This document shows, one piece after another, positions 1 through 8,046 of a stretch of DNA of 15,162 nucleotides. This DNA comes from Chrysochromulina tobinii. Its lineage: Eukaryota > Haptophyta > Prymnesiales > Chrysochromulinaceae. How positions within the stretch are numbered: position 1 is the stretch's first letter; every line of letters begins with the position of its first letter. The position numbers were made by a program, and so were the translations under genes. The notes beneath the pieces are model-generated. The model made no database searches. It was not told the DNA's origin and saw only the letters and a list, made by a program, of their open reading frames with translations. The DNA is taken from positions 1 to 15,162 of the forward strand of contig JWZX01001925.1 in NCBI GenBank assembly GCA_001275005.1, written 5' to 3'.

Positions 1-1
1 G

Positions 2-151
2 GGCGGGCGGGGGCGCCGCGCCCGCCGCCCGGCTGCGGCGGTGAGCGGTCCGTTCGAGCGGTCCGTTCGCGCGCACCTCTACGACCTCTTCGACCCGCGC
101 GACGGACCGATTTGCCTTCCAATACCTGAACCTGACCCGCATCCTCTCTAA
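2..151 (+). CDS. Possible C-terminal end of a protein cut by the left window edge
   Basis: Frame 2 is open from the first bases to a TAA at 149-151, giving 49 residues that end in a Pro-rich tail (PIPEPDPHPL). The middle part (FERSVRAHLYDLFDPRDG) looks like ordinary protein rather than GC-rich noise, while the other two plus frames stop earlier. No domain is recognisable in so short a piece, and the start lies outside the window. It may be the last exon of an upstream plus-strand gene, which would then converge on SND1 with about 430 bp between the stops. It could also be a chance open frame in GC-rich DNA. Confidence 0.3.
   Translation, partial: GGRGRRARRPAAAVSGPFERSVRAHLYDLFDPRDGPICLPIPEPDPHPL
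43..68. repeat. Perfect 13-bp tandem duplication
   Basis: The unit GAGCGGTCCGTTC occurs twice head to tail (43-55 and 56-68). It lies inside the possible C-terminal reading frame at the left edge. Thirteen is not a multiple of three, so the second copy would be read in a shifted frame; this counts slightly against a conserved coding role. Confidence 0.6.
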
Positions 152-579
152 TCCGTCTCCGGCATGCCTTCGGCGAGGACGGCACAACGTCATGCGGCCG
201 TCCGGAACCACCATAAACTCCACTTATCTCCAGTGGGCGTCATACAATGAATGATTATGACCCCCATGCCCCATCCTCGGATCCTGTCAGCTCATCCCCA
301 AACCCCACATCGAGAGAGTGTGGCGCCGCTCTTCGAGGCCTATCTGCCCCGACTCGCATGCGAGTCGGGGCTGCGCCCGCCATCATCATCACCATCCAAC
401 ATCCTCGCAAATCAGAGACCACGTTGGCACAGCTCCCATGCCCATCTTCTCATCCACATTCCAAGCCCTTCCGCTCCCGAACCGATTACGAGCCTATCAG
501 AAGTTGTCGTCTCCATCGTGGAATGAGCGGGCTGAGAACCTTTGCGCCATTCCCGAGGCAGCGCCTACTCAGGCGCAGC
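152..579. other. Intergenic 3' flank of SND1, no gene seen
   Basis: This stretch lies downstream of the minus-strand SND1 stop and after the possible plus-strand tail at the left edge. Open frames here are short or run antisense through SND1 and show no family resemblance. The region is less GC-rich than the genes and holds a perfect 26-bp palindrome at 346-371. No canonical AATAAA signal is visible on the minus strand between the SND1 stop and the palindrome. Confidence 0.6.
346..371. repeat. Perfect 26-bp palindrome
   Basis: The half-site GCCCCGACTCGCA is followed immediately by its exact reverse complement, with no spacer (centre CATG between 358 and 361). The outermost pair is G346-C371, and the next pair outward does not match. 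It lies about 210 nt past the SND1 stop codon. In RNA it could fold only with a few central bases unpaired; as DNA it is a symmetric protein-binding candidate. Its function is unknown. Confidence 0.8.
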
Positions 580-3270
580 TCACTTCTTCCACGGATTGCT
601 GCTCGGAGCGGTCGCGGCCGCCGCCAGCTGCTTCTTGACCCTATTCATGCCGAAGTCAAGGGCCTCGTCGTCGTCGTCGACGTCGCCGTATTTCCACATC
701 CCAAGGCGCCGGGTCTTGGCTGCGTCGCACTTCTCCTGCAGGCCCTTGACGAGAGGCGCGGCACGCTTATCAAACTTCTTGGCCACCTTGAGCAGCCCCT
801 GCGAGACAAGATCTTCGTTGACACTGCCCGTGGCGTCGTCGAGCAGCGTGACCAAAAGCACGCCCGCGTCGCGGTCCTCGACGCGCGCGAAGACGCGCTT
901 ACCCCATGCAGCGTCGCTCAGCGCACGAGCAGCCTCCTCTCCCTCCGCGCCATCGTCCGGTGGATTGGCGATCAGATACGCCAGCCGGCACTCGACGGCC
1001 TGCGGCGAGACCATCTGTGGCCCGAGCGACGCGTCGAGCGCCTTGAGTCTGCTCTTGGGGACCACGTCGCTGTTGCCGTAGTCGAGGAAGAAGACGGTGT
1101 ACTCGGTCGCGGTGCGGGACACCACCTTGGCGCGGTACCACTCGTTGTCGGCAGTGAAGCGTGCGCAGCACGTGTGTCCGACCTTGGGTTCGTAGCCACC
1201 GTCGCCGTTACCCCCGCAGCTTGCCGCAATCTGCTCCTGCAGCGCGGCGACCGTGCTGTCGGTGGCAACGTGCGCGTAAAAATGGGCGCCGTCGCAAATC
1301 TCCGTGAGCTCGAGCTCGACGACTTGCTTCTGCCCGTCGGGGACGGCGTCCTGCTCTGCGCGCGCGGCGGCCGCCGCCGCCTCCCGGGCGGCCTCCTCCT
1401 CCTCTTGCGAGTATGTCTCCCATACCTTGAGGCCAGTACTCTTCGCCTTGTCCTCGGCCCGCGCGAGATCGGCCGCATGGGGGCTTCGGTCCGCCGCAGG
1501 CAGCTGGCGCTTCGCCAGTCCCGCCTCGAGCAGCATGACACTGTAGTCCCCCTTTTCTCCCAGGAAGAGGGAACCCATGAACACACCGTTCTTGTCGACC
1601 GACTCGACCTCGATGTCAACATCGCGCTGAAAGCACAGGTTGCGAGCGAAGGTGAGCGCCTCATCGCCGAAGGGCTCGCCACCCACGCCCGTGTCACGGC
1701 GCGTGCACATTGGGCAGCGGACGCCGGCGCACACAAATGTCACGAGGCAGTTCTCCTTTCCGACGAGCAGCTTGAAGCGCGCGCCGTTGAGGATGAACTG
1801 CACGGTGGCGCGCTGGAGGCCTTGGCGCTGCAGCGAACTCAAGAAGCGCTTCGCACGCTCGCGCGAGTCCGGCGTCGTGAGGTCGGTCACGGACGATTTG
1901 GGCGGTGGTGCGCTCGAGTGCATGCCCTTCTTGGCGCTGCGCGCTGCCTCCTCCGTCTCCAGCAGTGTCTCGAAGTGTGATGAGCGCTCCTCGGACTGGC
2001 CCTGGCGGTTGACCGTGGCGAGGCCCTCGGCGAGCAATGCCGTCGCCGCATTCCTGTCGTTGTTGTACGTGACGGTGGCGAAGGTGCGCTCCTGGGACGG
2101 CTGGCCCTCGGCCGCAAAGGTGCGCTTGTACTCCGGGGTCACCTTGACCTTCTTCCCGATGAGGAGTTTGCGAAGGAGCTCCTTGGACTCGACCGCGTAC
2201 GGCTCGGGCTCGCGGCCCATGCGCGGGCAGCGCAAGCTCGAGAGCGAGACGCGCTTCTCAGCGCCCGCCTGGTCGGCCACGATGAGCGTGTCACCCGAGA
2301 CGATCTCGACAACCCGCCCAACGTACTCCGCCATGTCGCCCCCGTGGTTGGGTGGTACGTAGTCCTTCCACATGCGCAGGCGCTTCTCCTTGGCGGTGCG
2401 CTCGGCCTGGCGCAGCGCGGGCGCGTGCGGGCAGACCTGAGCGCTCCAATCGACGACGCGAGCGAGGCCCACCTTGACGAGCTCGATGCTGACATTGCCC
2501 GCCGGGTGGATCACCGTGCCGAGCAGGTTGCCATTCTTGTCCATGCCCTCGAGCGACACCTGCACGTCGCGGTGGAGCAGCCGCGTCTCGACGAAGTAGC
2601 GCGCCTCGCGTGCAAAGGGCGCAGCCTCCTCGGTACCGTCCTCGTTGCGCCGGATGGCGCCGCATTGGATGCCCGAGAGCATCAGCGTGATCTGATAAAA
2701 GTCTGGCAGCAAGAGCACTCGCAGGACCGAACCGTTGGACACCTGCTCGATGATGGCCGGCTGCGGCGAGCTCCCGAAGCGCTTGAAGAGGTCCTCCGGC
2801 TCGAAGCTGCCCGCGTACTTCACGTCGCGCACAGCGTCCCCGCTGGGCCCAGGCGCCCACAGTCCGATTCCTTGCGCCTCAGCGGCGTTCGCTGCCTGTA
2901 CGATATCCTCCGGTCCACCGGGCCGTGCCTTTGCCCACCCATTGACGGCCACGAGCACTGCGAGCGACGTGCCGTCCTCGAGGCACACAGAGCCGAAGCC
3001 GCGGTTGCCGGCGGGAGGCGCTCCGGCGGGCGGCTCGGAGATGAAGGTGACGCACTTTCCGAGCACCTGGCGGCGCAAAAATTCGCGGCTTGCCCACGCG
3101 TACGGCTGATCGGCGGCCGTCTTGCTGCCCATCCGCGGTGCTGCAATGCCGCTCAGCGAGATGAGCTTTTCGGGCGGCGGGCCGCGCGACGCATCTCTCC
3201 CCATGAGGAGGAGAGAGTCGCCGGAGAGCACGGATTTGACGATGGCTGGCAGGGCTTGTGGTTGTGCCAT
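580..3270 (-). CDS. SND1: Tudor staphylococcal nuclease (SND1 / Tudor-SN)
   Basis: This gene encodes an RNA-binding regulator with roles in transcription, splicing, stress-granule RNA stability and small-RNA turnover. It is a single open frame of 896 residues, close to the usual length of about 900. Domains in order: SN1 about 7-138, SN2 172-305, SN3 314-450, SN4 487-620, an Ala/Glu-rich linker near 621-640, Tudor 694-750 and a split SN5 about 755-865 ending in GMWKYGD. The Tudor core keeps WYRAKV (711-716) and LDYGN (729-733). As in animal homologues, most SN repeats lack an obvious intact nuclease triad. The ATG at 3270 is chosen because its context is good (A at -3, G at +4), no other in-frame ATG precedes it, and SN1 begins right after it. 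It is transcribed away from the nucleoporin gene across a shared 372-bp promoter region. No intron is needed. Confidence 0.95.
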   Translation of the reverse strand: MAQPQALPAIVKSVLSGDSLLLMGRDASRGPPPEKLISLSGIAAPRMGSKTAADQPYAWASREFLRRQVLGKCVTFISEPPAGAPPAGNRGFGSVCLEDGTSLAVLVAVNGWAKARPGGPEDIVQAANAAEAQGIGLWAPGPSGDAVRDVKYAGSFEPEDLFKRFGSSPQPAIIEQVSNGSVLRVLLLPDFYQITLMLSGIQCGAIRRNEDGTEEAAPFAREARYFVETRLLHRDVQVSLEGMDKNGNLLGTVIHPAGNVSIELVKVGLARVVDWSAQVCPHAPALRQAERTAKEKRLRMWKDYVPPNHGGDMAEYVGRVVEIVSGDTLIVADQAGAEKRVSLSSLRCPRMGREPEPYAVESKELLRKLLIGKKVKVTPEYKRTFAAEGQPSQERTFATVTYNNDRNAATALLAEGLATVNRQGQSEERSSHFETLLETEEAARSAKKGMHSSAPPPKSSVTDLTTPDSRERAKRFLSSLQRQGLQRATVQFILNGARFKLLVGKENCLVTFVCAGVRCPMCTRRDTGVGGEPFGDEALTFARNLCFQRDVDIEVESVDKNGVFMGSLFLGEKGDYSVMLLEAGLAKRQLPAADRSPHAADLARAEDKAKSTGLKVWETYSQEEEEAAREAAAAAARAEQDAVPDGQKQVVELELTEICDGAHFYAHVATDSTVAALQEQIAASCGGNGDGGYEPKVGHTCCARFTADNEWYRAKVVSRTATEYTVFFLDYGNSDVVPKSRLKALDASLGPQMVSPQAVECRLAYLIANPPDDGAEGEEAARALSDAAWGKRVFARVEDRDAGVLLVTLLDDATGSVNEDLVSQGLLKVAKKFDKRAAPLVKGLQEKCDAAKTRRLGMWKYGDVDDDDEALDFGMNRVKKQLAAAATAPSSNPWKK

Positions 3271-3642
3271 GTTTTCGGAGAAGGCTTCGGGTTCGGAGTG
3301 ATGATGGAGACGTGTCCGCGGTTCGGTGTATGAAGGCCTCGTCAAAAAATCTCCAAAATTGTGCGTGCGTGGCCAAGCTGAAATGCTTTTCTCCGGTCTC
3401 CCCCAAGTTCATGTACCTCCCAAGTCCCAACGTCCCAAGCACGGGAGGCGCCATCTTTCGCCTAAATCGCAACGCGGGAGGGGGGGCCGCTAATGGGAGT
3501 CCGGAGGTCTGTGGCCCACTACACGCAGCGGGGTCCTGGGTAGTGGGCTGCTACTTCCTAAAGTTCCAGTCTGTTTTCACAGGTCACGGGGCCGCAGGTC
3601 AGAAGCGATTGCAGAAGCCGCGCTCTCCGAAGCCGCGCACTG
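3271..3642. promoter_or_regulatory. Divergent promoter region between SND1 and the nucleoporin gene
   Basis: These 372 bp separate the start codons of two divergently transcribed housekeeping genes, so both promoters must lie here or extend into the coding regions. I see no clear TATA box. The right half holds a 9-bp inverted repeat containing two opposed TGGGCY motifs. No open frame in the stretch looks like a real gene. Confidence 0.6.
3514..3548. repeat. 9-bp inverted repeat in the divergent promoter
   Basis: GCCCACTAC (3514-3522) and GTAGTGGGC (3540-3548) are exact reverse complements separated by 17 bp. Each arm contains a TGGGCY core (TGGGCC on one strand, TGGGCT on the other). That core resembles site II elements known from promoters of proliferation and translation genes in plants. 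The regulatory reading is inference; the inverted repeat itself is seen directly. Confidence 0.55.
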
Positions 3643-6600
3643 ATGGCGGAGAACGAGTCACTGGAGTGTACATTCATCCAATTCAAGGGCAAGCGCGTCA
3701 TCGACGTCGGCACCGACCAGCGCGACTCCATTGTGTGCGCGCGAGACTGTCGGATTTCACTGGCCGCGCTTCCGGACGGCACTGCAACTGGCAACCTTGG
3801 CCTGCGCGCCGACGCCTCGCTTCTCGCTGTCTCGAATCGATTCGGCGCGCTCTTTGCTGGAACGCCGAGCGGTTTCCGCTTCGTTTCGCTCGCAGCCCTT
3901 CGCGAGACGTGCGAACGCGAGGCCGCCGAAAAGTACGAACGCGAGGCACGCGAAAAGGGGGTTCCTCGCGATAAGATCTCTGATGTGGCTAAAGAGATGG
4001 CCATAAAGAGATCCTCGGAGATCTTCAAGGACTCAGCCGCTGCTCAGCTCGACTCGCCACCATGCGCGCTCGCCCTCAATGCCGACGATTCCTGGCTCGC
4101 GCTGTGCTCGAACCGCACGGTAGCCGTCTTCGAGGTGGCTGCCATACTCGGCGGCGGCCATGGCCTGGCGCCCGTCGTCACGCAGCCTCTTCCGGGCGCC
4201 GGTGAGCTCCTCATGTGGGAATGGAGCCCTGCACCAGGAGCGCTGCGCGCTCTCGCGCTCGACGACCAAGGCGAACTGCACGTGATGACCTTCGCGCTGC
4301 CGGGCTCTGCCGCCGCCACCTGCTGCTGTGTCGCGCGCGATCCGACGCTCTGCTCGGCTGCGTGGGCGTCAGACGGGCAGAGCCTCATCTGCTTCACGAA
4401 TGTAGGTCAGGTGGTGCGCTTCGCCCCCGAGGACGGCGCCAGGCGTGTGACGCTGGCCGACGCGCCGCACGCCTCGATCGGTGGGCCAGCGAAGCTGGGT
4501 CTCGTTCGGCCCCTTGCCGTCAAAGCAGGAGACCCTCTTGTCGAACGCCCCGTGGTGCTTCTCGCCTATGAGCCCATGGACGAGCCAGATGCTCCGAAAG
4601 TGGCGGCGCTCGACCTTGCTGACGGCAGGCTGCAAGTCTGTGAGGGCGTCGCGTGCATCCCATGCATGCCGGCACGCGAGGATCCGAGCAGCGGCCAGCC
4701 GCCTCGCCGACGCTTCCATGCGATCACGCTGCCCTTTTGGCGCCTCGCAGTTGCGTTCAGCTCCGACTCCACGGATGTGTGCTGCGTTGGGATGCGCAAC
4801 CCGAAGGACTTCAACTGGCAGCGGTGGACCTTGCGTGACGAGGACACCCCCGTGTCGGTGCCCACCTTTGAGGACGAAGCTAATGGCGTCGGCCTCGAGG
4901 ACCAGTACGTAATGGGCCTCGCTCTAGACTTGACCGGCACCGAGCAAGTCGGGCTCATCGCCGGCGAGGAAAAGTTCCCGCCTGCGCCGGTCGTGTGGGC
5001 GCTCACCTCGCATGGGAGCTTGATCGCGTGGACCGTCCTCAACAAGCTCGCGAGGCCGCCTGATGGCGCCACCTCGTACCCGTTCATGCGCAAAGCGGAA
5101 GCTTGGCCTCTTCCAGCGCCGCCAGAGCCAGCGCCGCCGCCAGCGCCAGAGCCAGCGCCAGAGCCAGCGCCGCCGCCAGCGCCGACGCCAGCGCCGACGC
5201 CAGCGCCAGAGCCAGCGCCAGAGCCAGCGCCGACGCCGCCAGCGCCGCCTCCAGCGACACCGCCAGCGCCGCCGCCAGCGCCGACGCCGCCGCCGCCGCC
5301 AGCGCCGACGCCTATGCCAGAGACACCCATGCCAAAGACACCCCTTGCAAAAGACCTTTATGAAAAAGTGAAGGGTGCTCGTGCTGATTCAAACTCGCAC
5401 ATGGCGGAGCAGGACGCGGCAGATCCGGTCGACGAGGCGCTGCAGGCAGTGAATCCGGTCGTTCAGATCATCGAGCAGCTTGAAAAGGACGCTGCTTTGT
5501 GCAAAGAGATGATCGACCGATATCGCGCCACCGAGCATCGGGGCTCAAACCTAACAACGAGCGAGCAAGATGCTGCGAAACTGTCTGCAGAGGTCAAGTC
5601 ATTGCGACTACGAACCGATGGACTCCATCAAGGCATGGAGCGACTCGAAAGGCTCCAGGAGTCTGTGCTCAAGCCGTCTGTCTCGCTGCTGCGAGAGCCA
5701 GAGCCCGATTCCGAAGCCATGTATCGATTGTGCTTGGTCCCGCTGCTGCCCGAGGAGATGCAGAAGCTCGAGGCTACCGTCCAGCAGCTCGAGCACGGAT
5801 TGCACCGGCTTCAACTGCGCATTGCGGCTGCGACCAGCCGGGAGCCTCAAGAAGTGGTACAAGCCACGCTGCGCAAGCATGCTGATCTTCTGCGCACGCA
5901 ACAAATCGCCGTCCGGGAGCTGCAGAGGCGCTCGGTAGCCGTGCTGCAGCAAGCAACCGCGGCTCCAAAGGATTCGAAAAAGAGCCTGGCGCCGTCCACG
6001 CCCTCGGAGGATCGGCATGCGCCGGCACCATCTGCATCTCCATCTGCAAGCAAGCGTGAACGCCTCGACACGCTGCGCCGCATGCTGCGGGATCGTGACA
6101 TGGAACCCAGCGCCGACATCAAGGTGCCCCCAGAGCTGGGGATCATCCCATTTGAAGTAAAGCTCAATCGTACCCTGCTGCAGCTCAAGGCACCGCTCGA
6201 CGCCTCCTACAAAGCCGCGTGTATTGCAGCTGATCGGGAATCGAGCTCTAGCGACGCACGTCGCCACGACGCATTTGTGGGCGTTAAAACTCAGGAGGCC
6301 ACGCCAGCGAAAGGTGCAGCAACGTTAGGGCAACCGACACAATATACAAAAGCTTCCTCTACCTCGAATGCTCCGCCACCGCCAGTGCCGACTTGTGCAA
6401 GTGCTGGCGAGGTCATCACTGCCTCTTCCTCTGCTGCACCACCACCACAGCAGTCACGTCAGTCTGTCGCAGCAGCAAGAACGGTGGTATGGCAGCAGCC
6501 AGCGGCGTCGCCGTCGTTATCGCCAGCACGCAAATCACATTCGTCGATCGAGAGCGACCGTCTGAAGCTCGCCCAACCGACAGTTTGCTTTGGCGCTGGC

Positions 6601-8046
6601 CCTGGTGCGCCGGCTGCGGCGTCTCCTCCTGCTGCTTCCCAGCAAACAACACCTCTGTTTACCACAGCTGACGCAAAGCTAACCAGCTTAATTGCAACTC
6701 GTGCACCAACATCTTCACCGGCACCAACCGCCACATTGGAACAGCTCCTTGCGGCAGTGAAGGATATGAATAAGCTGGCTGATGTGAAAGCTATACTCAC
6801 TTCGAGCCCGAACCTTGTCAACATGGCTGATGACAAGGGCATAACGGCGCTCATCAGGGCTGCATCCATGGGACATGGAGAGATTGTCCGTGCGCTCCTC
6901 AAAGCCGGCGCCGACAGGACAGCTGTGACGAAGAAAGGCAATGACGCACTGAAAGCAGCGCAAGATGCGAAAGAAAAGGCCCCTGACCCAAAATTTGACG
7001 AGGTCATCCGAGCTCTGACTGAAGCCCCGGCGTCGTCGAGCACGCCAGCTGCCTGTGCAGCTGGCGGACCCATCTCCGCTCGTGCGTCACTTGGGGCGCG
7101 ACCCTGTGCAGGCGGCTTCCCTTCCGCGGCCTCTTCAGGTGCTGATGGGCTTGGATCCGGTTTTGGAGGACTAGGTTTTGATGCCACACCGGCTGGGAAA
7201 GCGTCCGGCTCGCTCTTTGCGTCGAAACTTGGAGCGAGCGCCTTATCCCAGAACTCCGGCGTCTTCGGTACCGTTCCTGCCGGCGGCGCGCCGGCATTCG
7301 GAGGCGCGCCGGCATTCGGAGGCGCGACCCTCGGTGCACCGGGAACCTTATCCCATAACTCGGGCGTTTTCAGTGCCGTTCCTTCCGCCCAGACAGCCTT
7401 TTGTTACGGCAGCGCGCCCTCAGCCTCAGGAGGTCTGGCAACGCCCACTAATGGCGCACGACCAGCGTGGGGCTCGCAGAATGCTGGCGAATCCATGTAC
7501 GGCCTCAAAACGTCGACAACCTTTGGCACAACTGCGAATGGGCAGACATCGCCGGGAGTCAGCACAACCGCGTTTGGGCGGACTTCGGGGATGGGAGTCA
7601 GCACGCCCGCGTTTGGGCAGCCTTCAGGGATGGGAGTCAGCACGCCCGCGTTTGGGCAGCCTTCGGGGATGGGAGTCAGCACCCCCGCGTTTGGACAGCC
7701 TTCGGGGATGGGTGTCAGCACGCCCGCGTTCGGGCAGCCTTCGGGGATGGGCAGCACGCCCGCGTTTGGGCAGGCTTCAGGTATGGGTGGCGGCACACCT
7801 GCATTTGGGGGCCAACGAAAAATGGGAGCTTTTGCGCCCACGGTCGGCGCGCCGGCCTCGGGCGGGGCTCCAGCTTTTGCACCAGCCGCCGCGCCGGCAT
7901 TCGCGGCGGCGGCCAACTCGACCTTCACTGGCTTCGGTGCGTTGGCTGCGTCGCCGGGCGGCGGTTTTGGGGCACTTGCTGCGCCAGCTGCATTCACCAG
8001 GGCACCCGCACCAGGTTTTCCGGCGTTTGGAGGTCCTAGGGTTTGA
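3643..8046 (+). CDS. NUP214: Nup214/Nup159-type FG nucleoporin with an internal ankyrin-like module
   Basis: This is a cytoplasmic-side nuclear pore protein; in yeast and animals this family docks the DEAD-box helicase Dbp5 for mRNA export and binds Nup88/Nup62-type partners. The frame is open for 1467 residues. Residues 1-485 form the N-terminal beta-propeller: LLAVSNRFGALFAG (about 66-79) and the last-blade segment with NWQRW and PPAPVVWALTSHG match the family closely. A charged helix of about 45 residues is inserted near residue 90. A Pro/Ala/Glu linker follows (490-567), then a coiled coil (about 600-773), a low-complexity Ser/Ala region, an ankyrin-like module (about 1035-1125) and an FG domain (about 1150-1467) dominated by PAFG repeats. 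The start is the first ATG in the frame; its context is only moderate (C at -3, G at +4). Metazoan Nup214 is longer, mainly in the FG part. The ankyrin module is not typical of the family. Confidence 0.9.
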   Translation: MAENESLECTFIQFKGKRVIDVGTDQRDSIVCARDCRISLAALPDGTATGNLGLRADASLLAVSNRFGALFAGTPSGFRFVSLAALRETCEREAAEKYEREAREKGVPRDKISDVAKEMAIKRSSEIFKDSAAAQLDSPPCALALNADDSWLALCSNRTVAVFEVAAILGGGHGLAPVVTQPLPGAGELLMWEWSPAPGALRALALDDQGELHVMTFALPGSAAATCCCVARDPTLCSAAWASDGQSLICFTNVGQVVRFAPEDGARRVTLADAPHASIGGPAKLGLVRPLAVKAGDPLVERPVVLLAYEPMDEPDAPKVAALDLADGRLQVCEGVACIPCMPAREDPSSGQPPRRRFHAITLPFWRLAVAFSSDSTDVCCVGMRNPKDFNWQRWTLRDEDTPVSVPTFEDEANGVGLEDQYVMGLALDLTGTEQVGLIAGEEKFPPAPVVWALTSHGSLIAWTVLNKLARPPDGATSYPFMRKAEAWPLPAPPEPAPPPAPEPAPEPAPPPAPTPAPTPAPEPAPEPAPTPPAPPPATPPAPPPAPTPPPPPAPTPMPETPMPKTPLAKDLYEKVKGARADSNSHMAEQDAADPVDEALQAVNPVVQIIEQLEKDAALCKEMIDRYRATEHRGSNLTTSEQDAAKLSAEVKSLRLRTDGLHQGMERLERLQESVLKPSVSLLREPEPDSEAMYRLCLVPLLPEEMQKLEATVQQLEHGLHRLQLRIAAATSREPQEVVQATLRKHADLLRTQQIAVRELQRRSVAVLQQATAAPKDSKKSLAPSTPSEDRHAPAPSASPSASKRERLDTLRRMLRDRDMEPSADIKVPPELGIIPFEVKLNRTLLQLKAPLDASYKAACIAADRESSSSDARRHDAFVGVKTQEATPAKGAATLGQPTQYTKASSTSNAPPPPVPTCASAGEVITASSSAAPPPQQSRQSVAAARTVVWQQPAASPSLSPARKSHSSIESDRLKLAQPTVCFGAGPGAPAAASPPAASQQTTPLFTTADAKLTSLIATRAPTSSPAPTATLEQLLAAVKDMNKLADVKAILTSSPNLVNMADDKGITALIRAASMGHGEIVRALLKAGADRTAVTKKGNDALKAAQDAKEKAPDPKFDEVIRALTEAPASSSTPAACAAGGPISARASLGARPCAGGFPSAASSGADGLGSGFGGLGFDATPAGKASGSLFASKLGASALSQNSGVFGTVPAGGAPAFGGAPAFGGATLGAPGTLSHNSGVFSAVPSAQTAFCYGSAPSASGGLATPTNGARPAWGSQNAGESMYGLKTSTTFGTTANGQTSPGVSTTAFGRTSGMGVSTPAFGQPSGMGVSTPAFGQPSGMGVSTPAFGQPSGMGVSTPAFGQPSGMGSTPAFGQASGMGGGTPAFGGQRKMGAFAPTVGAPASGGAPAFAPAAAPAFAAAANSTFTGFGALAASPGGGFGALAAPAAFTRAPAPGFPAFGGPRV
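5110..5343 (+). repeat. Pro/Ala/Glu low-complexity repeat inside the nucleoporin gene
   Basis: Six-base units of the type GAGCCA-GCG or CCGCCA-GCG repeat irregularly and encode alternating PAPEPAPE and PAPTPAP stretches (residues about 490-567). The tract sits exactly between the beta-propeller and the coiled coil, so it probably acts as an extended, rigid linker. Such tracts change length readily by slippage, so the allele length may vary. Confidence 0.85.
6745..7017 (+). other. Ankyrin-like module within the nucleoporin
   Basis: Residues about 1035-1125 read as roughly three ankyrin repeats. The best one has DKGITALIRAASMGHGEIV followed by a loop ending LLKAGAD, matching the ankyrin pattern G-TAL--AA--GH-EIV--LL--GAD. 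The preceding helix pair (DVKAILTSSPNLVN) and the following KKGNDALKAAQDA fit degenerate flanking repeats. The module lies between the Ser/Ala-rich region and the FG repeats, in the same uninterrupted frame. Confidence 0.8.
7549..7815 (+). repeat. 39-bp tandem repeat encoding PAFG-type FG repeats
   Basis: Seven consecutive units encode SGMGVSTPAFGQP or a variant of it. Unit starts are 7549 (36 bp), 7585, 7624, 7663 and 7702 (39 bp each), 7741 (36 bp) and 7777 (39 bp). The four central units are nearly identical at the DNA level, while the outer ones have diverged, indicating recent expansion in the middle. Each unit supplies one FG dipeptide to the permeability-barrier domain. Confidence 0.9.

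Noticed and set aside
247-1980. 577-residue plus-strand open frame
   Set aside because: Beyond 580 it is antisense to the well-conserved SND1 gene; its protein is Arg/Leu/Val-rich with no motif, as expected for the complement of GC-rich coding DNA.
2344-3333. 329-residue plus-strand open frame
   Set aside because: It is antisense to SND1 SN1-SN2 and has no recognisable domain.
4566-5330. Gly-rich minus-strand open frame of 254 residues
   Set aside because: It is the complement of the Pro/Ala/Glu repeat and the last propeller blades of the nucleoporin; the Gly-Ala ladder is a mirror of that repeat.
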